This document shows positions 1-10,952 of a stretch of DNA of 43,224 bases, piece after piece (within the stretch, counting starts at the first letter, position 1; each line of letters starts with the position of its first letter). The notes below the pieces were generated by a model that had not been told where the DNA came from, did not search any database, and was given only the letters and a program-made list of their open reading frames with translations. The translations under genes were made by a program, and so were the position numbers. Source of the DNA: Conoideocrella luteorostrata (taxonomy: Eukaryota > Ascomycota > Sordariomycetes > Hypocreales > Clavicipitaceae); the NCBI GenBank assembly GCA_032433595.1, contig JASWJB010000349.1:1-43224 (forward strand), in the 5' to 3' direction.

Positions 1-34
1 CACACACACACACATACGCACGCACGCACACAAA
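1..34. repeat. CA-rich microsatellite at window edge
   Basis: A run of CA dinucleotides passing into CGCA/CACA units opens the window. It is low-complexity DNA with no coding signal. Confidence 0.8.
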
Positions 35-3000
35 AGCCCAGCCCCACCCCGGCCGCTCAGCTGTCTGCCCCAGTTGAGCATGACGGTGCGCGAAGGATTG
101 GAGGCTGACTCCCCCGGCCCGGTCGTTTAGCATGCTCACGCCGTTGAAGTAATCCGTAAATTCGCTCAAAATGCGCTTTTCCGGCTCATCTGGACATGAG
201 GCGTCCGCCTGAGTAATACAGCAGGACCACATGTACAGATGAGGACGGGAGTACGGAGTACGGAGTAGTTATTCAGCTCGTAATTTCCCCTGCTTGCGCC
301 ATTGGCCGTCTGCTCAGCACGCCTCTGGATTTCCATCCGCTCGGCTCGTGGATTGGATTGCGCCTGGCATCCCTGCTGCTGTGGCTATAGCTAGTTATGC
401 CGTTGGCCCGCGCTCTGCGCTGCAGTTTCGGCTTCTAGACCTGGCGCTAATAGCTGGACTGCCCAAATCGCGGATATTGATGGACGCGGCGGCGCAATCC
501 ATGCATGCTGTTTGGTGGTGCACATATGGACGGAGTACGGAGTATAGATAGAGTTTTGACCTTCGTTTTGGTGGTGAGTGTGGCCCACGTGGCGGCGGGA
601 GGGAGGGAGGGCTTCATGCGGAATGCTGCCGAGACTTCAGCACAGTAATGATGGCCGACGGATGGCTGGCTGCAAAGTAGGTATTTTCATAGCTCGACGT
701 ATGATTCTCCGTAAGCTGGCACAAGGGAGAGAAGGGGATAGCTACATTGTGCGTCTGCGTGAGGAGAGGGTGCGACCGGACTCGTTCTCCTCGCCACGGC
801 GGGGTCATAGCCATCACCAAATTCGTATATAGAATATTAGTATGGGCTGACTATTCCAGAGATATCACGGAAATGAAATGGCACGCCACTCGCAGGCTGC
901 TGAGCTGAAACGTTCTTCTCTCCGTATTTGCCTACGATCCGTTCCCCCCTGGGCGGTGTCGCCGAGCTGGGCTTCGCAGAAGCAACTGTGTGTGCATGAA
1001 GCACCGATGCCCAAGACTCCCCTGAGATACAGCCATGAATAAGAATAGACAGGGAGATTGTGTTTTAGAATCTGCAATTAATCATATCGGGTGGATGCTA
1101 CTATAGATATTGACAGCCGAAGTCTATAGTGCTGCTTTGCCGTCTGCCCCCGCTCTATTATAATAACGCCAAGCGCCAAGCGCCATCAGGCTTGTGAGTC
1201 TGCAGATAATGCGGCGAAAGCGATGACAAATATATCCCAGTACGCAGGCTTTGTAGAGACATCTCGCGCTGTTGCTCAAGATGCGGTGGCAGACGTAAAG
1301 GACACCTCCTCAGACGGCAAGCGGCTGGTTTTTGTAAAATGCCCAGCTAGCTGTGGCGGGAGATCAGAGTTCGAAAAACCGCTGTTGTAAGTTACAGAGA
1401 ATTGCTGCTTGAGACGCTGGGCTAAGGTGCAGATTCGATGGCGGCAGGTGGGAAAAACCCTGTTTCATAGGCAATCTGGCTACGTAATGGCCACTCTCTG
1501 TTTGGCGTTTACACGAAATGCATCGCCTGGAGACAGAAGCTGACCTCGGAGGAGCAGGAGCACAGCGAGCAATAAAGCCCAAGAATTGCGGTAACGGTAG
1601 ATCTCTGATACCAGAACCGCACGGATGAGGCCGGAAAGCCAACCGGCGCTGTCGAAGGGTGATATATCTTTAAAGTAGACTCCAAGCTCTGTGGGTACGG
1701 TACGCCCTACCGGAAAACTGGCGGCGGTATCAGTGGTGAATCTCGGAAGGGCATTCTGAATAAGAAAATATTGCGCACATTTCGATGCTTGGCTGCCATG
1801 CGATCTCGAACCCCAAATTGGGTCAATATTTTGTTACACATGGTACTGTTGGTCGATGTTCTCCGGTATGGTATAGCCGACAATTACTGTGATTTTCTAT
1901 CGTAAGATACGTCCATGAGGTACAACAAATTTTTTTCTTTTTGGTTGACAGGCGGATCATTCCTTGCAAAGAAATGGATTATAGTGCTTATGGCCACAAG
2001 TTGATTCATGTAGCTTTTCTTCGGGCTGCCCCGACCAAGTCCATGCTCTCGCGGGCGTCCCATGCAGAGCGGAACGCGTTTGGGCACAATTTCTTACAGG
2101 TTTTATGGTCATCTTGTGTCTTGAGCTTCGTTAACGGCGATTGCGCTTCCATGTTAGATCTTAGTAGTGCTTGCAACGGCCCGTTTCTGATCTTAAGCCC
2201 ATCAATGTGCTGGTGTTGTTGCTGTTGTTGAGCCTGCTGCTGCTTGCCAAAGTCGTATTGCATGATTCCGTGACTTATGAGCACGTCTGTGAGCATTCGT
2301 TAGTTGAGGCACTGTGGATTACGAACGCCGACGCAAGTACTACAGCTAGAGCAAGTTAATTATTGTCAAAGTCGTTCTTGCAATAGCCCGCAACTCCTGA
2401 CGGATTGACCACACCACACCCTGTCTGTTGAATGAGCTTGAGCAATATTGTGGGTTATGATCGCTCGTATCGTATATACATTCGGATTGCCCTGTCCTTG
2501 TTGTATTTTTGAGCCCTAAAATTGAAATCCGTAATGTTCTGTTCAAGAGCTCTCATAAATACTATACGGAAAGGTTTGCTGGAATATTACGAGGAGCATG
2601 ACAAGTAGTAAGGGAATCGCGGTCGCTAGTTCTGGCGCTTAGCTTGTTTGCTTCCTGTTTCTGATGTACTCGTCAGTTTAATGAACGAATCGATGAGTAG
2701 CTACGGATGCTCGCAATAGAGTTGTCTTTTGATATATATCCGATTGATGAGGAACTCGACGGCAATTATACCTGAAGTTTTAATTTTGGATGGCGGCTAT
2801 CTAGGATTTCCTCTGGCATTCCTTGAATTTGTTAGTTGCGCTCATTCCCCCCTATTCCTATTGTTCGTGGCTGCCAAGCCAGCACGCCAGAAGGTAGTGT
2901 GGCAGCCAGGTCCCACTTGTCTATTGTCGAAGCTTTTATTAGCTTTCCAAGAATGCCGGGAACTCCAAGGTTCTGAGGGATATAATTCTGTGTGGCACGC

Positions 3001-3900
3001 ACCGCGGCCCCCGGATGATCAACCAACTGGTACAAGCAGGGGTGGCTGATTGGACAGAATCGCCAAAAAGAGTAGTAGAAGTGGAGGCTGGAGCTACCAG
3101 CGATGAAGAGCCAGATCTGGTAAAAACAACTAACTAGTAATACTGCGCTAGCAGAACTTGGGTGAGAGAAGTCATCGTGCTTAACTACAACCCTCGAGCT
3201 GGCGACTCTGCTTGCGGATTGATTTTGGACTTTTGAGAGCAATAAAACAAAACACAATCTGCATGCCTGCCTGGGATGAGTGGTGCCCGCTGCCCTGGCT
3301 GCCTCTTCAACAGGCTGCTTTTTAGCCCTTCAGCCGGTGCGCCCCGTTGATCATTGCTGCTTGGCACCGAGCTCCATTGATTACTCGTCCTTGCGCGGGC
3401 GGGACAAGGGGCAGAATGAACGGGCACTTTTGCGGTCGCAATTCTATGTGTCTGTCTAGTTCTGCTGCTGATTTGCAATAGTTAATGAGCAGGTGTCGCG
3501 ACGTATTTGGTCGCGGGACCGTCCATTGCACTGCCTGGTCTTGGTTCACGGAAGCATATCGGTGGCGTGACCCAACGGCCAGCTGGGACATGTCCAGGAC
3601 GCCAATATGCCTGACGCTGGCATTTCGTCCATTAGCGTTAATATTTTTTTCATCATGTCTGCTATCCTGCAGCTGATCTAGTCTACTCGATTGTTCCAGG
3701 TAGCCATAAGTGCAGGTTGGACCCTACAGCATCCATAGCGTCGCTAGGAACAATCCCCTCCCGACTTGTCGAGGAAACAGTAGATTTATTTTTAGAGCCG
3801 ACTTTGAGTGGCTGAGCCTTGAAAATTTCTTGACAAGAATAGCAGCCGTACATTCCAATTAAAGATCGGCTGCTCGCCCGCACTGCAGCAACTCAGTATT
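35..3900. other. Long region without a supported gene
   Basis: Open frames here are short, overlap on both strands, mostly begin with non-ATG codons and show no recognisable domain or splice pattern. The stretch holds scattered TACGGAGTA-type motifs near 250 and 530, a G-rich run near 600 and a CAG/CTG-rich patch near 2210-2240 (poly-Gln if read on the minus strand). It could be intergenic DNA or contain an unrecognised non-coding gene. Confidence 0.5.
597..611 (+). other. G-quadruplex-type motif, four GGG runs
   Basis: Four GGG triplets separated by single A residues (597-599, 601-603, 605-607, 609-611) fit the textbook intramolecular G-quadruplex pattern with 1-nt loops. No gene starts nearby, so no role can be assigned. 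Confidence 0.6.
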
Positions 3901-3993
3901 TCTCGTCCACCCATCATCACCAGCTCTGAGGCCCCTGGTGTCTATATCCTCTTGGCATTCGACGCGCTGTTCCCTGCCTGTTATGCCGCCGTA

Positions 3994-6101
3994 ATGCGTC
4001 TGACAGTCTTTTCCATTGGGTATCTGGCCCTCGTGGAGGCAAGCTCAACTTTCCTACGCACGACACAAGCTTCAGGGTCCTCATCCGCAGATCAACCAAC
4101 TGGCATACTTTCGAGCTTCATCACATCTGTCAGATTACCGGCTGCAAGCCCAGTACCCGCAATCCTGACAGATGATGGAGTCAAAAGCAAATACTCAACT
4201 GCCAGGACCTCAAGCGTCTCGCAGAAGACGACAAAAGCTCTGACCACGCCTTATTCCGCCATCACCGCACACTTGGCTCTCCAGTCTCGTGGCCCGGAAA
4301 CTAGCGGGGGTTATATCTCCTCGAATCCAGCCGCGGCAAAAACCACATCTCAGTTGTCATCGGGAGGAAATCCACCATCAACGTCAACCAAGTCTGGCTC
4401 GGCTCTGGTGGGGGCACTATCTCACCTGTCGTTCACCGCAGTATCAAGGCTTCCGCCAACCAAGACCGCCAAATCGAAAACCCGAGAAACTGAAATTGGT
4501 TGCGCGCCATGGACTGGCTGCGGTGGCGGCAAGAAATGCTCTGGCGGAAAGCGATCGATCTCTTCTAATGTCACGTTGGTCAACAACAACGACAACCTTC
4601 AAGACACGGACGATTACGTGCCAAAGGACAATGAGGGCCTTGTATCATCCGGCTACATCCTGTTCGGAAACAAAGCTCACTCACTTGTTGTGCACGGTTT
4701 GTACGGCTGCACCTCTGTCATCGCTGTCTCAAGGCGCGGAGCCTGGGCCAATCACATATGGGAAAACCCAATCTTTGGAAGCCCTTTTTTCTTGAACGAG
4801 GAAACAGGAACGTTTGATTGGGAAAGCCAGACTGTTTATTTTGATAATTATGGACTCAAACCAACAATTATCGGGGACGGTCTAGACAACCCGTTGAATT
4901 CTTGGGGCTTAGTCGACCTTGCGAATAATCCTGATATCGGCCCCCAGGGCACCATGTTTGATAGTGAATCGCATCCTCGAATCTTCATCATGACGCCGCG
5001 CCCGCTGGTGGACCCCATACGGCCTAATGGTGAAAGAACTAGCGACGAGGAGCGAATGGACATCAATGCCAATGCTGGGCAGCAGCGGTATCTCTATCTC
5101 ATCGCTCGACTTGTCTGGGGCATCCGGCAGGCCTGGGGAGAAGATGTACCGGTAGAGATTGTTGATTATGCACCTAGGGTGGAAAGCAACAAGTGGCTAG
5201 ACGACAAACAGACCGCCTCACCAGAGGTTGAGGAACAAATGCAAAAGGACAGGGCTGAGAGGATGGAGGACAAGACAGATACTCGCGGCAGAGTACAAAT
5301 CCAATATCAGCCTGCCCGTGATTGCCTGCAGAAGGCGTCCTGGAGCGTCTTGGTTGAAGCCAGAGGCGCACAAGGACGCGAAGAATCCTGGTATCCACAG
5401 GGCGGCCAGATCCTTCCAGACCAGGGCGGTCAAGGAAGAGCGCAGAGACGGGCCGAGTGCCCTTCAAACTCGTCAGAGCATCAGACCTCAACAAAAACGA
5501 CGACGGGCCACAGCACCACAAACACAGCCACGAGTTCCGCCGTGTGCAAGGCCCATATCCAAGAGATCAACACCAAGGACGCTACCTACGCTGACATCAC
5601 ATTGACTGACGGGGCTGGCGCTCAAATAGCGAACCACAGTCAGCAGATACAAGTAAGTTGTCCCAAACCCGCTTCAGGGTCACTCAAGGGTGGTGAGATA
5701 GTAGAATAGAGAGCTTTCGTGCTGATTGAATAGGTGGGTGGCACAATTACGATCCCCCCCAAGCCTCTTCCCTATGAAGTGCGGTTCGATTTCCGGGAAA
5801 GTGGACTGGCCAGGGGCCGACTTCCTCCAGGGAGCAATTATGCAATGTTGTACCAAGGATATGATCTCGTCATACAAGCAGGAGACTGGAAATGGTTGTC
5901 TGGAGACACAGCGGGGCTTCCTTCCTGTAACGCCGGCGGATGGGATATCCACGGCACTCGGGGTACAATCAAGATTGCGGATAAGCTTGTTGACGTGGGT
6001 GACGCAATAGTAAGTCAGCTCCCGATAATGTGCGCAGCAATAGCCGCTTAACTGACAACGACTATCAGACTCGATACATGGACTGTATGTGGCCATGTTA
6101 A
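3994..6101 (+). CDS. Large secreted protein, three exons, 655 aa
   Basis: Model: exons 3994-5652, 5734-6009 and 6069-6101, with introns starting GTAAGT and ending TAG/CAG. All junctions are phase 0 and the protein ends in TRYMDCMWPC. ATG 3994 is chosen because it opens a signal peptide (MRLTVFSIGYLALVEASS); the longer frame upstream starts with TTG. After the signal come about 150 Ser/Thr-rich residues, a short Gly/Cys segment (WTGCGGGKKCSGG), then a folded-looking region with HGLYGCTSVIAVSRRGAW. A second Ser/Thr-rich linker precedes a Cys-containing tail (CNAGGWD, MDCMWPC). From memory, the GCTSV..SRRGAW block and the terminal MDCxxxC recur in fungal secreted proteins, including regions attached to some GH18 chitinases. 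No catalytic motif is visible here. Probably extracellular; function unknown. Confidence 0.75.
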
Positions 6102-6677
6102 GGTCTTTGTAACGTGTATACCCATCAAAAGAGCAGACTGTAAGTTTTGAGAACGAGCAGATTAGTTGATCCACCTAGTATGACTTTATTTGAAGAAGAT
6201 GGATTTGTATTGATGGATTACGCCAAGATAAAGCGACTTATTCGGGAGGCAAGATGGCTATGCCGATTTTCCAAGAACATTTGAATGAAAGAAATCTCCA
6301 AACTTGTTTATTTCCTAACTAAATGGTACCTATTTGCTCAGAGACGTCCTGTTGTAGCCCAGATCAGGACCAAAAAACAACAACAGACCGATTTGAGTGT
6401 CAGCGTAATACAGTTAACCTCCTGTATTTTGTCTGAATATATAATCAAATACTATTCGAGGTCAAGAACGAGGACGGAAGCGAGAACACGAGGTAAAGAT
6501 TATACACTATGGTAATGTAATGCCCAGTAGAGAAACTGTCCATGGACTATTCCAATTTGAAGCTACTAAAGTGAAATCCATCCGTGTTCGCACCAAATAT
6601 TCGTCCCGCGCCAACAATCTCCTGGCGGCATCATGTGGCACGATGCACATGCCTCTCCGCGGTTGAATGGACCAAGT

Positions 6678-7177
6678 CTAACAGTCAAAGTCCATACGAC
6701 ACTGGGATGTGGCCTCGTAGCCAATACCATAAAAATCGCCGCTGTTCTGAGGCTTTTGGCCATCAATATGGGGCTGGCCGCCGTAGGATCCATGGCATTC
6801 CCTAGATCGTTTGTTTAGTAGATGGCCAACCATAGAGGACGCCACTTTGCTTGAAGGGGAGAATATCCGTACTTGAACTGGCCTCCATTGCATTTTGCGG
6901 CCCATCCGAACTTTTCTTTCAACGGAGGGGTCTCGACCATCTTGAGATCAACACACACACCGCTGCATTTGTCACACTGTTCCCATCGATGGATTTCCTT
7001 GTCCCCTTTGTAGAAGATCATCCCCTGAGATCCTGCAATCACACCTCCGCCAGGTGGGTTCCAGACGGTGTTATCTTTGATGTAGCCCACGACGTGGCAT
7101 TTATCGGCAGCCACGGAAGCGACACTGGATAAGACCAGCATCGCTGCAGATACGAAAGAGGGTGTAGTGATGAGCAT
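6678..7177 (-). CDS. Small secreted 8-cysteine protein, 151 aa
   Basis: Model on the minus strand: exon 1 7177-6846, intron 6845-6802 (44 nt, GTGGCG...CTAG, with CTACTAAA as a branch-like site), exon 2 6801-6678. ATG 7177 opens a signal peptide (MLITTPSFVSAAMLVLSS... to SVAA); the frame upstream starts with TTG. Unspliced, the frame would end shortly after GYSPLQAKW. Splicing joins it in frame to ECHGSYGGQPHIDG and on to SQCRMDFDC, raising the mature Cys count to eight, which suits disulfide pairing. Gly/Tyr-rich and acidic, no family recognised. An effector or cell-surface role is possible but not shown. The intron is short, so a 6815 stop in an unspliced form is the alternative. Confidence 0.6.
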
Positions 7178-7340
7178 CTTTGTGAAGCGTAAGTATGAGC
7201 GTGAAAGGCTTGTGAGTAGCAAAGAAAGAATTACTTTATGTCAGAGTTTAGTCTCCTTAAGAAAAATGTGTGTTGTATGATAGAAGCTGAGTGTTGGCTA
7301 CTCTGCTGAGATGATAATGCAACTAGAAGCATTCTTCTCT

Positions 7341-7352
7341 CCTTATTTATAG
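7341..7352 (-). promoter_or_regulatory. TATA box of the small secreted protein gene
   Basis: On the minus strand this reads CTATAAATAAGG, about 165 nt upstream of the ATG at 7177. It is a good TATA match at a plausible distance for a fungal gene with a ~130-nt leader. Confidence 0.5.
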
Positions 7353-8889
7353 ACATCGACAAGGCTTGACTGATGTATGAAGACTTTGAGCTATGCGCCG
7401 ATCCTTAGTAACTGCACTCCATAATACTCCACCAACTCGTGCTTCGCTGACTATGGTTTGTTTCTATTGCTAAAGTAAATATTCCTTTTGCGTGAGCTAA
7501 ATACATTGACGGATCAGTCGATTGTCTGCGCAGCATTCTTAACACCGAGATATGATAACACCTCGAAACAACCTAAAGCACGGCTTGTAGAGTAGTGCTT
7601 AGACGCTCAGCAACCGACACGAGTTGTCAAGCTAGAACCAACTCTAAACCCAACATCTGAGTAACCGACAGCTAGCTATGTGGGTCTGATTTGGAGTTCT
7701 AAGCGCGTATAGCACAATCCGTACCGTACCATATGACGTCATCTTGCGACATTCCGTCTTCATTCTGTGTTGCAATTGCCTTGGCTTCTTGTTAGTCTAG
7801 TATATTGCTGCGACGCTAGCTCGTATTAGACCAGAAGGTTGTAACTAGCGAAACCTACGTCGAGAATACAACTAACTGGTCAATAAGCTCGCACAGTCAT
7901 CCTATTGCATAACCTCCACCTCGGCTAACAGTGTGCCACTTTTTAACGTGGGACCGAGGAGACGGCTATTGCCAAGATCGTACAAGTTTAAGCGACAATG
8001 GGGTGACGATTTATCCTGGCAGGCGACAGAGCATGGCGTACCTGATTTCTCACTCTGGAGACCATCGGGAATTGGAGATTGCATCCTCGCAAGCCTTTGC
8101 GAGGGGCAGCGATGACGTCGATGACGAGGAGTGAAATTCCGTCTCTTGCGGCTCAAGCATAGCCCTCTCAAAAAAAAACCGCTGGTTCCCATTTATACTT
8201 TAGCTTTGATCGGTCGTTAGGTAGGTGATTGGCCTACCAATGGATTTTCGGAGGGCCTTTGGGGACGAAGACAGTAGCTAGACTGTCACTCTGAAAGAGC
8301 TAGAAAAGTTCACTGGTACACATTAATACCGATGTTCGCACTGTGCAGCCCTGCAGCCGATTAACCGAGAGCTGCTGATACCCGTAACCGTGATGTAGAT
8401 AATAGCGATGGCTTGGTTAGTGCCAAGAGTCGAGTTGAGGTGGTAATAGCTTGTTGAGAGATAAAATAGAGGTGGTAAAGGACTTTCTCAGACGAAATTC
8501 CTTGTTTGAATCAGTAAATTCATTGATGACTGGAACTTGCAGGATGGGAATGGGAATGGCAAAGGAAATTTTTTTTAAAGCAGCGCAACTCGTTTTTTTA
8601 TTGGTTTTCTTCACATTTTACACTAAATCAGCCCGTACAGGTTTGCAAAAGAATGTAAGCAGGATCCCCGAGGCTAGTTCAGAAGAGCTATCTCTGAGGA
8701 TCCAAACAAAGCCGAATTCCACCATACATAGAAAACCGATTGCGTTCTTGACTGAGCCCCTAATGCCGGTTCAGTTTCCTGTACCGGCAACCGGTCGATA
8801 GATGAGATTTAAAAAAGCCGCCCATAGAAGCCAGGAGCCATGCTGCCAATGAGATTCTGAAGACCGATGTTGGACTCGAGCTGGAGCAC
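7353..8889. other. Intergenic region, no gene seen
   Basis: About 1.5 kb between the two minus-strand secreted-protein genes. Frames here (for example 8451-8801 plus) start with non-ATG codons or lack any domain, signal peptide or splice continuation. The left part should contain the promoter of the 6678-7177 gene and the right end the 3' region of the hydrophobin at 8890. Confidence 0.5.
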
Positions 8890-9320
8890 TCAGTAGAAAG
8901 TAACCTTGCTGTCTCCGAAGGCAGAGCAATACTGAGTGGCCTTGCCGCCCTACAGTGTGTGATTAGTCAAAAAGGCCTTGTGAAGTAATGGGTGAGTTTG
9001 ATTGGAAACTTGGTTCAGCCATGACCTACCTGGTTGGCGTTGTTGTTGCAGCAAACTGCAATGGCGTTGCAGCTGCCGGTAAATCCGGAGCACTTGTACT
9101 CCTTGGTGTGTCCGTCTGTGGTAGTGGCGCTGCAGCAGTATGCGCCGGCACTTCCGCCACAGTTGATTGCCTGGTTGTTGTTGTTGTTGTTATTGTTGTT
9201 ATTGTTGTTGCTGTTCTTGTTTGGTGGAGGAGGAGCAGGTCTGTTGTTGCCCCCATGGGGAGAAGCAAGAGCGCCAGTAGCGGCAGCAAAGAGGAAAACG
9301 ACCATGGTGGAAACCTGCAT
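8890..9320 (-). CDS. Hydrophobin-like protein with Asn-rich spacer, 116 aa
   Basis: Model: exon 1 9320-9030, intron 9029-8950 (GTAGGT...GTAG), exon 2 8949-8890. ATG 9320 starts a signal peptide (MQVSTMVVFLFAAATGALA); the longer frame upstream lacks an ATG. Then come a Pro-rich stretch, about a dozen consecutive Asn, and eight Cys in hydrophobin order C-CC-C-C-CC-C: C-x7-CC-x13-C-x6-C-x5-CC-x13-C. Exon 2 supplies the eighth Cys (ATQYCSAFGD), confirming the splice. Hydrophobins are secreted amphipathic proteins that coat aerial hyphae and spores. The C3-C4 and C4-C5 loops are shorter than typical class I, and spacing does not match class II. CCNN after the second doublet is class I-like. Confidence 0.85.
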
Positions 9321-9460
9321 GATGGCGGTTGATAAAAAGCTTTGATAGATCAAAAAGAAGATTGGTTTTTGGTGTTGTGAGTTGAAGTTGTTGTAGAAGG
9401 CTTGTTGACTGTTGTGGTTGTCTGAAGAAAAAAGAAGCATTCCAGTCGGAGGATGATACC

Positions 9461-9470
9461 CTTTTTATAA
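9461..9470 (-). promoter_or_regulatory. TATA box of the Asn-rich hydrophobin
   Basis: On the minus strand this reads TTATAAAAAG, about 145 nt upstream of ATG 9320, with a pyrimidine/purine-biased leader between. Confidence 0.5.
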
Positions 9471-9614
9471 CTTTTTCTTGCACACTCTTAATGCCCATCC
9501 AGAGTCCTGTTTGTCGTTTTCATCTTTTCCAAACTCTTGCAAAGAACAGCATCAAAAGAGCTAGGATACCAATATTCAGCGCCACTATTGCTTGACTTGG
9601 ACGGAGGCACGCCT

Positions 9615-9911
9615 CTAGACTACTGCTGTTCGGTCGAATAAGAGACTATTGGGAATAAAATCGAAGTCATTGACGAGAGAATAATAGGCAGAATGATATG
9701 TCGAGACACCAATTCTTGTTGTACAGACATCATTTTCACATAAGTGGCTAACACTATCTGAATCGAGATTCAGAGGCTGCAGTTTAGGCGGCGCTCTGGA
9801 TTGTTCTGGGTTCTTTAGATGCCTCGAGGCGTGTGAGCTGAATGCAGACGTAGAAATCACCATGAGGACTGCGACAGAGTGGATGGCATAGTAAATAACC
9901 TCATAGCGCAC
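9615..9911 (-). pseudogene. Possible small secreted-protein relic, copy 1
   Basis: An open minus-strand frame without an ATG at its 5' end; the first in-frame ATG is at 9863. It contains a hydrophobic stretch (SVAVLMVISTSAFSS) followed by KNPEQSR and a polar tail with two Cys. The hydrophobic stretch and the NPE(x)R that follows recur in the frame at 10127-10321, suggesting a duplicated gene now decayed. Could equally be chance. Confidence 0.25.
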
Positions 9912-10126
9912 AGACGAGTTTTTTCTTTTTTTTTTTTGTTGAACATTGTTAGCTAAAACTAATGAATTGGACGCTCCGAGTTCGAAGCTAGTTTGTATGC
10001 ATTGCCGATTTTCGGCATGCCGATGGACAAAGTGAATGGCAACATGAATAAATTTTTCATGCTGGACGGGTTAAGCCTCGAGATCATTGGCCAATTGCTA
10101 ACGTAGGGTCGTCGTTCATGGCACGC

Positions 10127-10321
10127 CTAGATTGTTCTGGGTTCTGGGTTCAATATGGGGCTAAATGAGCTGACAGAAAACGTAGAAGCCACCACGACTG
10201 CAAGACATGTACACCCTCTACGGTCATTCAGGCAAACTAATACCTCGTGTTGTCGGAGCCTCCGATGTGTATGGCTTGAATTATTAAATCGATTATCGAA
10301 AAGCCGATACACAATAGTCAA
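10127..10321 (-). pseudogene. Possible small secreted-protein relic, copy 2
   Basis: A minus-strand frame with LAVVVASTFSVSSF followed by LNPEPR, resembling the hydrophobic segment and NPEQSR of the frame at 9615-9911. The DNA also shares GATTGTTCTGGGTTCT and the interval beyond it. It lacks the rest of that frame. Read here as a decayed duplicate. Confidence 0.25.
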
Positions 10322-10409
10322 GTCCAGATCCCAAGTTAGAGCTCAGCTTCTGTGGATTAGGATGGCTTGAAACAAACAGAGAACAATTGTGAAAGAAATC
10401 AACCGCAGT

Positions 10410-10745
10410 AGGTAATTCCAGACCATTAGTGATAGCTCAGCCACTGGAAACTCCGACTCATTATCAATGCGAGGCTGGCAAGCCACTGTATTGTGTGGCC
10501 GACACTCCGGGCTTGCTTTGCCAACACAATCATTAACAAGTTCAAGTATATAATGACAGTTCTAGACTTTAAGCTACAGCTCAGCCGCTGAAAATTCTGA
10601 TTTGCTCTATAGGGACCGTTATGGAAAGCTCCAGCGTAAGGCAATTCTAGACCCTTAAGTAAGAGTTCAGCCGCTTCTCGCATTCTGGCTAAATTGTATG
10701 GGAGGCTGGGACGCCACAGTATTATGTGGCTTTGCTTGGCATTAG
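10410..10745. repeat. Degenerate direct repeats, about three copies
   Basis: A segment around 10410-10515 (GGTAATTCCAGACC, CTCAGCCACTG, GAGGCTGGCAAGCCACTGTA, TTGTGTGGC) recurs at 10639-10745 (GGCAATTCTAGACC, TTCAGCCGCT, GAGGCTGGGACGCCACAGTA, TTATGTGGC). A shorter middle copy lies at 10558-10605 (TTCTAGACTTTAAG, CTCAGCCGCTG). The copies are diverged and non-coding, just upstream of the second hydrophobin. Confidence 0.6.
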
Positions 10746-10952
10746 CTATACTTGGCTCAAGTAGAGCTCACTATAATGAGACCAGGACGCATCTGGCATT
10801 AAAATAGCACCGTCTTCCTCTTGTCAATGAATGTTTATTTTGTATCATACCGGACACTCACACTATTACCTCCTACGCTATACGCCGGGCGTGATTTTCC
10901 TTCTCTCTCTCGCTCTCAAACTCCACAGACATCTGACATTATCTTCGCAAAA

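Noticed and set aside
4289..4795. 168-codon frame inside the large secreted protein gene
   Set aside because: Out of phase with the exon that carries the signal peptide and conserved block; a shadow frame.
8451..8801. 116-codon plus frame with a hydrophobic segment
   Set aside because: Starts with TTG, no splice signals or homology recognised.
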